Shown here: in pieces, positions 44,864 through 53,407 of the stretch
How positions within the stretch are numbered: position 1 is the first letter of the stretch
How the letters are laid out: every line of letters begins with the position of its first letter
NCBI GenBank assembly: GCA_027493525.1
Contig: JAOSKN010000002.1
Location: 1,397,326 to 1,461,325 of the forward strand
Length of the DNA stretch: 64,000 nucleotides
Source of the DNA: Planctomycetota bacterium
GTDB lineage: Bacteria > Planctomycetota > SZUA-567 > H5-PLA8
Direction of reading: 5' to 3'
Notes under the pieces: model-generated
Databases searched by the model: none
Told to the model about the DNA's origin: nothing
Seen by the model: only the letters and a program-made list of their open reading frames with translations
Position numbers and translations under genes: made by a program

Positions 44864-46144
44864 ATGCCCGCCCGCCGCCACGCATCCCTGCTGGCCATGA
44901 TCAGCGCGCTGCACGGCGCGACGCATCTGTACTGGGTGCTCCTGCCGCCGCTCAACACGGAGATCATGGACTACTTCGGGCTCACGCTCGACCGGCAGAT
45001 CACCTTCGTCCAGACGGCCTTCCTGGTGGTGTATGCGTGCAGCAACCTGGCCTCGGGCTTCCTTGCGACGCGCGTGGCGCCGCGGAAGTTGCTGGCGCTG
45101 AGCCCGTTGCTCAACGGCGCCTGCGTGGCGGCGATGTACTTCCTGGCGCCGAACCAGTACTGGGGGCTCGTCGGGCTGCACGCGCTCGGCGCGGCCTTCG
45201 GGGGGTTCTACCATCCCGTGGCGAACCTGACGCTGACGTCGCTCTTTCCGCACGCGAAAGGCAAGGCGATCGGGATCGCCGGGATCGGGGCCTCGGTGGC
45301 CTTCCTGGTGGCGCCGTGGAGCGCCTCGGCGCTGGTTCACCACGCCGGCTGGACGTGGCAGCACGTGATGCTCCTGTACGGGGGCGCGGGCATGGCCTGC
45401 GGAGCGCTGGCATGGTTCGTCCTGCCGGCGGGCGCGCTGGACCACGAGGAAGGCCTCGGCGCGCTGCGCCCCGTCGCGGCGCTGCCGGCTGCGACGATGC
45501 GAAGCGTCTGGCTCTTCGTGGCGCTCTGCGTCTTCGTGATTGGCGGGCGCGAGTTGGGGAGTTGGGGCACGACGGCGATCACGCGGCAGTTCCTCGACAA
45601 GGCCTTCGCCGGCGGGGAGGCGCCCGACGCGGGCTTCCTGCTGACGATGCTCTTTCTGCCGGGCCTGGTCATCCAGCCGCTGGCGGGGCTGTGGAGCGAC
45701 AAGGTGGACCGCGAACGGCTTGTCGGCGTGACGCTGCTGGGGATGGCGCTGGCGCTCTATCTGCTGCCGCGCGTGGACCGCGCCTGGATCGTGGTCCCGT
45801 TCATGCTCGCGGGGGGCTCGATGCAGGCCAACGTGCCGGTCTTCGAGGCCATGATCAGCGACCGCACGCCGTTGCGCGTGCGCGGGCTGGTCTTCGGCGT
45901 GCTGATCACGCTGGGCATCGCGATCGGCTCGGTGGGGCCGTACCTCGTCGGCTGGATCGCGGACGCCGGCCTCAACACGACGGAGGCCTACGCGCAGGCG
46001 TTCACGGCGCTCGCCGCGATGTGCCTGGCGTGCGGTCTGGGGAGCGTGATCCTGAAGCCGGCCGCGCGGCGCCTGGGCCTGACGGAGGCCGGTGTCGCGG
46101 CGGAGGCGGTTGCGGCGCCGGACAGGCTGGCGCCGGAGGCGTGA
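44864..46144 (+). CDS. Major facilitator superfamily transporter
   Basis: A 426-residue integral membrane protein with about 12 hydrophobic segments. It starts MPARRHASLLAMISALHGAT at 44864. Stretches such as FGGFYHPVANLTLTSLFPHA, with AKGKAIGIAGIGASVAFLVA, and LAGLWSDKVDRERLVGVTLL (the MFS loop motif between segments) are typical. The substrate is unknown. It lies 11 bp after the homocysteine methyltransferase gene and may move a related amino acid or methyl donor, which is an inference from position. Confidence 0.9.
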   Translation: MPARRHASLLAMISALHGATHLYWVLLPPLNTEIMDYFGLTLDRQITFVQTAFLVVYACSNLASGFLATRVAPRKLLALSPLLNGACVAAMYFLAPNQYWGLVGLHALGAAFGGFYHPVANLTLTSLFPHAKGKAIGIAGIGASVAFLVAPWSASALVHHAGWTWQHVMLLYGGAGMACGALAWFVLPAGALDHEEGLGALRPVAALPAATMRSVWLFVALCVFVIGGRELGSWGTTAITRQFLDKAFAGGEAPDAGFLLTMLFLPGLVIQPLAGLWSDKVDRERLVGVTLLGMALALYLLPRVDRAWIVVPFMLAGGSMQANVPVFEAMISDRTPLRVRGLVFGVLITLGIAIGSVGPYLVGWIADAGLNTTEAYAQAFTALAAMCLACGLGSVILKPAARRLGLTEAGVAAEAVAAPDRLAPEA

Positions 46145-46206
46145 GGATTTCCGGCGCGTAGCGGCCTATCCATGGCGTATACGGTTCCGCGCCAAAGGAG
46201 CAGCGC

Positions 46207-46821
46207 GTGGATCTCCTGGTGCTGAACCCCGTGACCGGCAAGACGACAGGCCTCGACAAGACCGTTCGGCAGGTCCTGCGCGCCATGACCAGGTCGCGTG
46301 TCCCCTATTGCGTTATAGGCGCAACGGCCCTGGCCGCGCGCGGTTTTCCCCGCATGACGCGAGTTTTGGATCTGACGGTGCGGCTGCACGACCGTGAGAA
46401 GGCCGTCGCCGTCTTGCGCTCGGAGGGCTTGCGGCCGGCGACGCCCATTGAAGCCGATGGCGATCCCGAACCCATGGTCGTATTTGTCGATCCGGCATCG
46501 CGCGTGGAAGTGGACCTCCTGATCGCCGCCGGCGACCCCGAGTGGACCGTGATTGGCGAGGCCACGCGCAGCAAAGTCTTTGGCGCCTCGGCTCCGGTGG
46601 CCTCGCTGGAGCACCTTCTGATCCTGTACCTGTATTCGAACCAGCCCCGGCATTGGGGCGATTTCGCGACGATCGTCCAGTCCGGCAAAGCAGACCTCAA
46701 AGCCGCCGAGCGGCAGTTGCGCGGGATGCATGCGGAGATGCTCCCCGGTTTCCGCCGCCGCGTGCGCGAAGCCCAGGCCCCGCCGGCGCCTCCCAAACGC
46801 CCGCCGCGCCGCGCGCGCTGA
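46207..46821 (+). CDS. Nucleotidyltransferase-fold protein with altered active site
   Basis: A 204-residue protein with a GTG start. It resembles the minimal nucleotidyltransferase fold of the MNT/DUF6036 group: CVIGATALAARGFPRMTRVL, then VEVDLLIAAGDPE. The usual catalytic pair reads D-x-D after the GG helix; here the segment is TRVLDLTV, so the first Asp is missing (Val), while VDLL keeps a later Asp. The C-terminal part is basic (APPAPPKRPPRRAR). Either it is a degenerate transferase or a binding-only partner. It lies 52 bp before a deoxyribosyltransferase-like gene. Confidence 0.65.
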   Translation: MDLLVLNPVTGKTTGLDKTVRQVLRAMTRSRVPYCVIGATALAARGFPRMTRVLDLTVRLHDREKAVAVLRSEGLRPATPIEADGDPEPMVVFVDPASRVEVDLLIAAGDPEWTVIGEATRSKVFGASAPVASLEHLLILYLYSNQPRHWGDFATIVQSGKADLKAAERQLRGMHAEMLPGFRRRVREAQAPPAPPKRPPRRAR

Positions 46822-46873
46822 CCGCGCGCATTTGGCATTGCGCCCTTTGGCGGCAACGGGTATCCCACAGCGC

Positions 46874-47425
46874 ATGCCCAGTCCGCCGCCCGCACGACGC
46901 AACGGCAAACCGGCCGCCGCCGGGCCCGGTCCCGCGGTCACGGTGTACTTCGCCGCGCCGCTCTTCACGCTCCTGGAACGCCGCGCCAACCGCGCGCTGG
47001 CCAAGGCCATACTGCGCGAATTGCCGGGCACGGAGATCTACCTGCCGCAGGATTTCAAGCACGAGGGCAAGTTCAACGAGTCCCATGCCTTCGGCCGGAT
47101 CTTCCGCGACTGCGTGGAGCACATCGACAGGGCCGACGTCATGCTCGCCTGGCTCGACGGCCCCGACGCCGACAGCGGGACCGCCTTCGAGGTCGGGTAC
47201 GCATTCGCCAAGGGCATCCCGGTCGTCGGCGTGCGAACGGATTTCCGGCAGAACCAGGAGCGCGGCCTGAACATCATGCTCGCCCGCGCCTGCGCGGCGT
47301 TCGTGTACCGGCCGAGTTTCGACGAGGACGTGGAGGGCCTCGCGCGGGATATCGCGCGGGCAGTGAGGAAAGTCGGCAAACCGGCGGAGGAAGTGGAGGG
47401 GAAAAACGTAAAGCGCAAAACGTAA
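46874..47425 (+). CDS. Nucleoside 2-deoxyribosyltransferase-like protein, first of two
   Basis: A 183-residue protein that matches nucleoside 2-deoxyribosyltransferases, which exchange bases on deoxynucleosides. VTVYFAAPLFTLLERRANRA gives the first strand and loop. DVMLAWLDGPDADSGTAFEVGYAFAKGI holds the conserved Asp region and the catalytic Glu of SGTAFEVGYA. The start MPSPPPARRNG at 46874 is used. It is followed 93 bp later by a second family member. Related folds also act in cytokinin-type and NAD-cleaving roles, so the real substrate is uncertain. Confidence 0.8.
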   Translation: MPSPPPARRNGKPAAAGPGPAVTVYFAAPLFTLLERRANRALAKAILRELPGTEIYLPQDFKHEGKFNESHAFGRIFRDCVEHIDRADVMLAWLDGPDADSGTAFEVGYAFAKGIPVVGVRTDFRQNQERGLNIMLARACAAFVYRPSFDEDVEGLARDIARAVRKVGKPAEEVEGKNVKRKT

Positions 47426-47462
47426 TCCCAACTTAGCGTGGACGGCCTCGAGAGTGTATGGT

Positions 47463-47507
47463 CACGTTTCACGTTTCACGTTTCACGTTTCACGTTTCAC
47501 GTTTCAC
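47463..47507. repeat. Heptanucleotide tandem repeat (CACGTTT)x6
   Basis: Six perfect copies of CACGTTT plus CAC end 11 bp before the start of the second deoxyribosyltransferase-like gene. It lies in the 5' leader of that gene and could affect its expression through length changes. It shares the period of 7 with the repeat at 9088-9117 but not its unit. Confidence 0.92.
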
Positions 47508-47518
47508 CCGGAGTCCCC

Positions 47519-47920
47519 ATGAGCACCAAACGGATTTACCTCTGCGGGCCGATCATGGACGCGGCGCATAAAGAACAAAAGGACTGGCGCACGCGCGCGA
47601 AGGAGCGGCTGGCCGGGCGCTTCATTCTGCTTGACCCGATGCGCCGGAACTTTCGCGACAACGAGCTGGACAGCTCCAACGAGATCGTCGAATTCGACCT
47701 GGCGGACGTGCGCGAGGCCGACATCGTGCTGGTCAACTACAGCAAGTCGAGCGTGGGGACGTCGATGGAGGTATTCTACGCCTCGCACGACCTGGGGAAG
47801 TTCGTGATCGCGTTCTCGCCGTTCGAGTTCAAGGACTGTTCGCCCTGGATGGTCCGTTTCTGCACGAAGATCCTGCCGAGCCTCGATGCTGCGCTGGATT
47901 ACATCGAGAGGCACTTCTGA
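47519..47920 (+). CDS. Nucleoside 2-deoxyribosyltransferase-like protein, second of two
   Basis: A 133-residue protein with the start MSTKRIYLCGPIMDAAHKEQ at 47519. The family strand RIYLCGPI, the acidic region (NEIVEFDLADVREADIVLVN) and the catalytic-type Glu in GTSMEVFYASHDLG are all present. It is shorter than the preceding paralogue and closer to the phage-type branch. The two proteins share little sequence, so they are not a recent duplication. Its substrate is unknown. It ends 13 bp before an arsR-like gene and may be cotranscribed with it. Confidence 0.78.
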   Translation: MSTKRIYLCGPIMDAAHKEQKDWRTRAKERLAGRFILLDPMRRNFRDNELDSSNEIVEFDLADVREADIVLVNYSKSSVGTSMEVFYASHDLGKFVIAFSPFEFKDCSPWMVRFCTKILPSLDAALDYIERHF

Positions 47921-47933
47921 GGCCCCGCGACCG

Positions 47934-48257
47934 ATGGCCAAGCGAAGCCGCGCTCCGAAAGTCGACTGCGTCGCCGCGATGAAGGCGCTCGCCGACCCCA
48001 ACCGCCTGCGCGTGATGAACGAGATCCTGACCGGGCCGGTGCACGTGACGGCGATCGCGAAAGCTTGCGGGATGACCGCGTACAACGCCAGCCGCGCGCT
48101 GAGCATCCTCGCGCACGCCGGGTTGGTGGCCCGCGAGAAGAAGGCCCAGCAGCGCCTCTACCGGCTGTCCGGCGCCTGCGAAGCGCTGGTGGACCGGCGC
48201 CGGCGCACGCTGGACCTGGGCTGCTGCGCCTTCCGGCTCGACGCGCTGGTCGAGTAG
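47934..48257 (+). CDS. ArsR-family transcriptional regulator
   Basis: A 107-residue winged-helix repressor of the ArsR/SmtB family. MKALADPNRLRVMNEILTGP and ACGMTAYNASRALSILAHAG give the recognition helix and wing. The tail contains LDLGCCAFRLDAL, a Cys-Cys pair that could bind arsenite or a soft metal. It lies 22 bp before a palindrome and 85 bp before pstS, so it may control the phosphate transporter operon. ArsR-pst neighbourhoods are known in arsenic islands, but no arsenic gene is seen here. Confidence 0.88.
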   Translation: MAKRSRAPKVDCVAAMKALADPNRLRVMNEILTGPVHVTAIAKACGMTAYNASRALSILAHAGLVAREKKAQQRLYRLSGACEALVDRRRRTLDLGCCAFRLDALVE

Positions 48258-48278
48258 CACGCCGTCCCCGCCATTTTG

Positions 48279-48300
48279 TATTTGCATAATGTTGCAAATA
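48279..48300. promoter_or_regulatory. Palindromic operator candidate upstream of pstS
   Basis: The arms TATTTGCA and TGCAAATA are separated by six bases (48279-48286 and 48293-48300). The site lies between the arsR-like and pstS genes and is AT-rich in a GC-rich context. ArsR/SmtB operators are typically such imperfect dyads near the start site. The arsR product is the obvious candidate to bind it. The binding is inferred. Confidence 0.7.
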
Positions 48301-48342
48301 CGCAAGAGTGTTCCCCGGACCCCCTGGTTCGTGAGGAGCGCC

Positions 48343-49212
48343 ATGCCCCGCGCGTTCACGCTGCTTGGCCTGTTGGCGCTGGCCGGATGCGGAGCCGGCG
48401 TCGGCACGCCGAACGCGAAGCCGGCAACGAAGGCCGACGCCGCGCACGCGGCGGACGGCGAGAAGCTCGAAGGCAAGCTGGTCGTCACCGGCTCCTCCAC
48501 CTGCGCGCCGCTGGTCGCGGAAATCGGCAAGCGCTTCGAGCAGCGGCATCCCGGCGTGCGCGTGGACGTGCAGACCGGCGGATCTTCGCGCGGCGTGGCC
48601 GACCCCCAGACGGGCATCGCGGACCTCGGCATGGCCTCGCGCGCGCTGAAGGAGGACGAGGCGAGGCTTGTGCAGGCGCACACCCTGGCGCTCGACGGCA
48701 TCTGCGTGATCCTGAACAAGGCGAATCCGGTGACGGAACTCGGCGACGCGCAGGTCGCGGCGATTTATACGGGCAAGATCGGGACCTGGAATGAAGTCGG
48801 AGGAAGCGAAGCGGCCATCACGGTGGTGAACAAAGCCGAAGGCCGGTCGACGCTGGAACTGTTCCTTCGCTACTTCGAACTCAAGAGCGCCAACGTGAAG
48901 GCTTCGGTCGTGATCGGCGACAACGAGCAGGGGCTCAAGACCGTGGCCGGGAATCCGGACGCGATCGGCTACGTCTCGGTGGGCGCGGCGGAATCCGCCG
49001 CGCGCAGCGGAGCGCCCATCAAGCTGCTGCCGATGAACGGCGTGGCGGCCACGGTGGAGAACATCCGGAACGGGAGCTTTCCGCTCGCGCGGCCGCTGAA
49101 TCTCGTCACGCTGCCCAATCCGACGGGACTCAAGAAGGCGTTTATCGAGTTCGCGCTCTCCAAGGAAGTTCACGACCTGATCCGGGAGCAGAGTTTTGTC
49201 CCCGTCGAGTAA
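48343..49212 (+). CDS. pstS: Phosphate ABC transporter substrate-binding lipoprotein PstS
   Basis: A 289-residue lipoprotein. The start at 48343 gives MPRAFTLLGLLALAGCGAG, a lipobox ending in Cys, with GAGGAG-like Shine-Dalgarno (GTGAGGAGCGCC). Binding-loop phrases are VVTGSSTCAPLVAEIG and TGGSSRGVADPQTGIADLGM, with GRSTLELFLRYF further on. It would bind inorganic phosphate, or possibly arsenate, outside the membrane. It is followed by pstC with a 17-bp overlap. Confidence 0.93.
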   Translation: MPRAFTLLGLLALAGCGAGVGTPNAKPATKADAAHAADGEKLEGKLVVTGSSTCAPLVAEIGKRFEQRHPGVRVDVQTGGSSRGVADPQTGIADLGMASRALKEDEARLVQAHTLALDGICVILNKANPVTELGDAQVAAIYTGKIGTWNEVGGSEAAITVVNKAEGRSTLELFLRYFELKSANVKASVVIGDNEQGLKTVAGNPDAIGYVSVGAAESAARSGAPIKLLPMNGVAATVENIRNGSFPLARPLNLVTLPNPTGLKKAFIEFALSKEVHDLIREQSFVPVE

Positions 49213-50062
49213 AGACCGGCTGCTGGTTTGGGTCCTGCGCGCATGCGCCGGCCTAAGCGGGGCGATCGTGCTCCTGATCGCGGTCTTTCTCGTGCTGGAA
49301 TCCCTGCCCGCGCTGCGGAACGTGGGCTTTGCGCGCTTCTTCTCCGATCCTTCCTGGCATCCGGCGCGCTACGCCGCGGACGGCGCCTACAACTTGGCTC
49401 CGATGCTGGCGGGTACGCTGCTGGCCATGGCCGGCGCCGTGGCGCTGGCCACGCCGCTGGGGTTTTGCGCGGCGCTTTTTTGCCACTTCTACGCGCCGCC
49501 CGGGTTGGCGCGCGCCTGCCGCCGGCTGATCGAGCTGCTCGCCGGGATCCCTTCGGTCGTCTACGGCTTCTGGGGCCTGGTGACGCTGGTGCCGCTGCTC
49601 AACAAGGTCCAGCCGCCCGGCGCGTCGTTGCTGGCGGGGATTCTGATTCTCGCGCTGATGATCCTGCCCACGATCGCGCTGATGGCCGACGGCGCGTTGG
49701 CCAACGTGCCGGCCGAGTACCTGCGCGGCGCGGCCGCGCTGGGGCTCTCCCGGAGCGCCACGATCGTGGGCGTCGTCTTTCCCGCCGCCAAGTCGGGCCT
49801 CTTCACCGGCGTGATCCTGGAGACCGGGCGCGCCGCCGGCGAGACGATGGCGCTGCTGATGGTCTGCGGAAACGTGGTTCAGGTCCCGAAAAGCCTCTTC
49901 GATCCGATGCGCACGCTGACGGCGAACATCGCCCTGGAGATGGGCTACGCGCTGGGCGACCACCGCTCGGCGCTCTTCGTCAGCGGGCTGGTCCTGCTGG
50001 CGCTGATCGTGGCGCTGGCCGCCGCGGCCGAATGGCTGAGCAAGGGGCGCGTGTATGAGTAG
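49196..50062 (+). CDS. pstC: Phosphate ABC transporter permease PstC
   Basis: A 288-residue permease with a TTG start inside the end of pstS, which gives translational coupling. Six membrane segments can be followed, from LLVWVLRACAGLSGAIVLLI to ALFVSGLVLLALIVALAAAA. The family loop is ELLAGIPSVVYGFWGLVTL, with LRGAAALGLSRSATI and ETGRAAGETMALLMVCGN marking the ATPase contact. Together with PstA it forms the phosphate channel. Confidence 0.93.
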   Translation: MSPSSKDRLLVWVLRACAGLSGAIVLLIAVFLVLESLPALRNVGFARFFSDPSWHPARYAADGAYNLAPMLAGTLLAMAGAVALATPLGFCAALFCHFYAPPGLARACRRLIELLAGIPSVVYGFWGLVTLVPLLNKVQPPGASLLAGILILALMILPTIALMADGALANVPAEYLRGAAALGLSRSATIVGVVFPAAKSGLFTGVILETGRAAGETMALLMVCGNVVQVPKSLFDPMRTLTANIALEMGYALGDHRSALFVSGLVLLALIVALAAAAEWLSKGRVYE

Positions 50063-50903
50063 GGGGCGCGCCGCCGACCGGTTGCTGGCCTTGGCCGTCT
50101 GGGTGAGCGTCCTTGCGGTCGCGGCGGTCTTCTTCTGGATCCTCGGGAGCCTGCTCTGGAGCGGCATGGGGCGCGTGACATGGGCGTTCCTCACCACCGC
50201 GCCGCGGGACGCCGGCCGCGCGGGCGGGATCGGCCCGATCCTGGTCTCGACGCTGCTGATCCTGGGCGTCTGCATGGCGGTCTCGCTGCCGCTGGGGCTG
50301 GGCGCGGCGGTGCTGTTGTCGGAATTCGCCGAGGCAGGCAGCCTCTTCGGCCGCGCGGTCCGCCGCAGCCTCGACGTGCTGGCCGGCGTGCCCTCGATCG
50401 TCTTCGGGCTCTTCGGGACCGCGCTCTTCTGCCAGGCGCTGGGGCTGGGCTACTCGATCTTCGCCGGAGGGCTGACGCTGGCGTGCATGGTGTTGCCGAT
50501 CCTGATCCGCGCGACGGAGGAAGGCTTCCGCTCGGCGCCTTCCGAGTACCGGCGCGCGGCGGCGGCGCTGGGGATGTCGCGCGCGAGCGCGCTCTGGCAC
50601 GTGCTGCTCCCGGCCGCCGCGCCGGGGCTGCTGGTCGGGCTGGTCCTCGGCATGGGGCGCGCGCTGGCCGAGACCGCCGCGCTGCTCTTCACCAGCGGCT
50701 ACGTGGACCGGATGCCCGAATCGCTGCTCGACAGCGCCCGCGCGCTTTCCATCCACATCTACGACCTCTCGATGAACGTCACCGGCGGCGACCCCAATGC
50801 CTGCGCCACCGCGGTGGTGCTGGTGGCGCTGCTGCTTGCCGTCAACGGGCTGGCGGCGTGGATGACCGGGCGCTGGCTGAGCCGAAGGGTTCTCCCGGCA
50901 TGA
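50055..50903 (+). CDS. pstA: Phosphate ABC transporter permease PstA
   Basis: A 282-residue permease overlapping pstC by 8 bp. Membrane segments include LLALAVWVSVLAVAAVFFWI and ILVSTLLILGVCMAVSLPLG. SLDVLAGVPSIVFGLFGTAL and YRRAAAALGMSRASALWHVL are the conserved loops, and GMGRALAETAALLFTSGY is typical of PstA. It forms the channel partner of PstC. Confidence 0.93.
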   Translation: MSRGRAADRLLALAVWVSVLAVAAVFFWILGSLLWSGMGRVTWAFLTTAPRDAGRAGGIGPILVSTLLILGVCMAVSLPLGLGAAVLLSEFAEAGSLFGRAVRRSLDVLAGVPSIVFGLFGTALFCQALGLGYSIFAGGLTLACMVLPILIRATEEGFRSAPSEYRRAAAALGMSRASALWHVLLPAAAPGLLVGLVLGMGRALAETAALLFTSGYVDRMPESLLDSARALSIHIYDLSMNVTGGDPNACATAVVLVALLLAVNGLAAWMTGRWLSRRVLPA

Positions 50904-51682
50904 GTGGTACGGACGGCTCAACCTTCCTGCGCATGGAGAACCTGGGACTCGCCTACCACGGCAAGCCCGCGCTCGAGGGCGTGGACCTGGAGATCCGGCG
51001 CGGCGCGATCACGGCGCTGATCGGGCCGTCGGGCTGCGGGAAGACGAGCCTGTTGACGTGCGTGAACCGGCTGATCGATCTGGTTCCCGGCGCGCGAGCC
51101 AAGGGCAAAGTCGAGTTCCAAGGCCGGGATGTGCTCGACCCGCGCGCGGACCTCTTCGCGCTGCGTAAACGGATCGGGATGCTCTTCCAGCGCCCCAACC
51201 CGTTTCCGCTCTCGATCCGCCGCAATCTGGAACTGCCTTTGCGTGAGCACGGGCTGCGCGACCGCGCGGAACTCGCCGCCACGGTGGAGCGGACCCTGCG
51301 GGACGTGGCGCTCTGGGACGAGGTGAAAGACCGGTTGGAAAAGCCCGCGCTGGCGCTTTCCGGCGGGCAGCAGCAGCGGCTGTGCCTGGCGCGCGCGCTG
51401 GCCCTGGAGCCGGAGGCGATGCTGATGGACGAACCGTGCAGCGCGCTCGACCCGCTGGCCAGCGGCGCCGTCGAGGACCTGATCGTCTCGCTGCGCGGGC
51501 GCGTGACGGTGCTGATCGTCACGCACAATCTCGCGCAGGCCCGCCGCATCGCCGACGACGTCGCGCTGCTCTGGCTTCAGGACGGGGTGGGGCGGCTGAT
51601 CGAGCGCGGTCCTGCCGCGGCGTTCTTTGCGCAGCCCAAGGAGGAGATCACGCGGGCTTACTTGAGCGGGGAGCGAGGGTGA
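50900..51682 (+). CDS. pstB: Phosphate ABC transporter ATP-binding protein PstB
   Basis: A 260-residue ATPase beginning at the ATG at 50900, which overlaps the pstA stop (ATGA). Walker A is GPSGCGKTSLL, the Q-loop region is IGMLFQRPNPFPLSI (PstB-specific), the signature LSGGQQQRLC, and Walker B AMLMDEPCSALDPLA. It powers uptake by PstC and PstA. No phoU, phoR or phoB follows, so the operon is the bare transporter under an ArsR-like regulator. Confidence 0.95.
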   Translation: MSGTDGSTFLRMENLGLAYHGKPALEGVDLEIRRGAITALIGPSGCGKTSLLTCVNRLIDLVPGARAKGKVEFQGRDVLDPRADLFALRKRIGMLFQRPNPFPLSIRRNLELPLREHGLRDRAELAATVERTLRDVALWDEVKDRLEKPALALSGGQQQRLCLARALALEPEAMLMDEPCSALDPLASGAVEDLIVSLRGRVTVLIVTHNLAQARRIADDVALLWLQDGVGRLIERGPAAAFFAQPKEEITRAYLSGERG

Positions 51683-51812
51683 GGCCTGTCAATGTCCTGC
51701 AATTTCATATGCGGTTTCTCCTATGGCGAGATAAGTAAATCAAGATGGTTGAGGTATTGGGGATCGCATTTGAAGATCAAGATGATGCCTAGATCTCCTG
51801 AGGTTCGATGGC

Positions 51813-52064
51813 CTAGTAGAATTGAGTGACCGCTTTGGCCTCATTGCAGCCAAAACAATAGAAGACATATATCATGCCAACATCACAGAACATATAGTCT
51901 TGATGCCCAAGCGCACTCTTCGACAAGGGATTATATTCGCTTTCGTGCTCAATTGAATCAATTTGAGCTATAAAGACCATCTCTTCCTTGCAATCGGGAC
52001 AATTGGGATACTCATCGCCCTGCTCCCAGTCAGGCTTGCCACCGAGCTTGGTTCGCAGGCCCAA
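51813..52064 (-). CDS. Small zinc-ribbon-like protein in an AT-rich gap
   Basis: An 83-residue frame with TTG start. LRTKLGGKPDWEQGDEYPNC, CPDCKEEMVFIAQIDSIE and IYVFYCFGCNEAKAV give two CxxC pairs that could bind zinc, resembling the C-terminal part of DUF1963/YwqG-like proteins. The same frame stays open upstream to a stop near 52133, giving natural-looking sequence (KVVTCQKKGEKAVPLDYPDH) but without an ATG or GTG. The 5' end may therefore be truncated. GC is lower than the neighbouring genes, as in the whole 51683-52253 gap. Confidence 0.55.
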   Translation of the reverse strand: MGLRTKLGGKPDWEQGDEYPNCPDCKEEMVFIAQIDSIEHESEYNPLSKSALGHQDYMFCDVGMIYVFYCFGCNEAKAVTQFY

Positions 52065-52253
52065 GTGATCTGGGTAATCAAGAGGAACTGCCTTTTCGCC
52101 TTTTTTTTGACACGTGACAACTTTACCCTTATCTCAGACAAATATCTTCTGCGCTTCTTCCGAGACTTGGCAATCCTTTTCATTTCTAATTGCCCCCCTC
52201 TTTCATTCTACCAGAAATCCAGGAGGAAAATCTTTTGCATTGGTGCATAACAT

Positions 52254-53258
52254 TCAACCCTTCGCCGGCGACACCCACGTCTGCTCCCGCGCCGCCCTGT
52301 AGAACGCCTCCATCACCGCGCTGCGCTCGGCGGCCTCGCGCGCCCCTACGAGCGGCACGTCCTTCTTCCCGCCCACCGCGTCGAGGAACAGTTCGAAGGC
52401 ATGCGGAAGCTGCTCGGGCAGGGCGGTCCAGGGCTGTTCGCCGGTCGCGCCCTCGACCTTGCTGCTCTTGAAGTACAGCTTCCCGTTGTCCACGTGCGCG
52501 TGCCCCTCGGTGCCGCTGATGAGCACGCTCACCGGATTGGCTTGGTCCACCCAGCCGGCGGCGAGCGATCCGACGGCGCCGCCGGCGAAGCGCAGCAGCC
52601 CCTCGCCGTATTCGTCGCAGTCTCCGTAGCGCCCGGTCGCGACCTCCACGTCGGCCGTGACGCGCTCGGCCGGGCCCAGCAGCCAGAGCAGGATGTCCAG
52701 AGAGTGCGTGCCCAGGTCGCCGAAGGCTCCGCAGCCGGCGATCTTGGGGTCGGCCATCCAGCGCCACTCGGTGTCGAAGATCCCGCGGAGCGAACCGGAA
52801 TGGCAGTTGCTGTGGCGGATGCGCGTGACTTTCCCGAAGCTGCCTTTCGCCAGATGTTCCTTGAGGAACAGATGCGCCGGATTGCCGCGCATGAAGTAGC
52901 CGGTCTGGAAGAGCACGCCCGCCTGCTCGATGGCGCCGGCCATCCGGTAGGCGTCGGCCGCGCCGAGCCCCAGCGGCTTCTCGACGAAAAGATGCTTCTT
53001 CGCGGCGGCGGCGGCCTGGACAAGGTCGGCGTGCCGGTCGGTCTCGCTGGCGATGACGACGGCCCGCGTCCCGGCGTCGTTCCAGACGGCCTTGAGGTCC
53101 TTGACCGCGGGCGCGTTCAGTTCCTTGGCGCGGAGTTCGGCGCGCGCGGCGTCGTGGTCCCACACGGCGCTTACCTTGACGTCCGTTCGGGCGTTGAGCC
53201 GTTTAATGAAGCCGGGGGTGTGGATGTGCGCGGCGCCGACGAGAGCGACCTGGAACAT
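52254..53258 (-). CDS. Gfo/Idh/MocA-family oxidoreductase
   Basis: A 334-residue NAD(P)-dependent dehydrogenase. The start at 53258 gives MFQVALVGAAHIHTPGFIKR; GAAHIHT stands in for the glycine motif. VEKPLGLG holds the conserved EKP with the catalytic Lys. DPKIAGCGAFGDLGTHSLDI contains the family's GxxxDxGxHxxD signature. These enzymes oxidise or reduce sugars and inositols. No sugar-specific context is seen; it lies beside the pst operon's AT-rich tail and a divergent lipoprotein gene. Confidence 0.92.
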   Translation of the reverse strand: MFQVALVGAAHIHTPGFIKRLNARTDVKVSAVWDHDAARAELRAKELNAPAVKDLKAVWNDAGTRAVVIASETDRHADLVQAAAAAKKHLFVEKPLGLGAADAYRMAGAIEQAGVLFQTGYFMRGNPAHLFLKEHLAKGSFGKVTRIRHSNCHSGSLRGIFDTEWRWMADPKIAGCGAFGDLGTHSLDILLWLLGPAERVTADVEVATGRYGDCDEYGEGLLRFAGGAVGSLAAGWVDQANPVSVLISGTEGHAHVDNGKLYFKSSKVEGATGEQPWTALPEQLPHAFELFLDAVGGKKDVPLVGAREAAERSAVMEAFYRAAREQTWVSPAKG

Positions 53259-53407
53259 GGTGTGGCTCCTGGAGTGGTGGCGAGACTCTATCACACGCCG
53301 GGATCCCTTGCAGGCCCGCTGCCGGCGACCCACTTGCGGTAATCTCCGGAACGCGCACAATCGCCCCTGTGCTCGAAGATAATCCCGGCTGGAGCGTCCA
53401 TTCGGTT

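Noticed and set aside
47463..47507. Possible CRISPR array
   Set aside because: The unit is 7 bp with no spacers, so this is a simple tandem repeat.
52333..53142. Long frames on the plus strand opposite the Gfo/Idh/MocA gene
   Set aside because: The minus-strand frame has the EKP motif and the full family layout.
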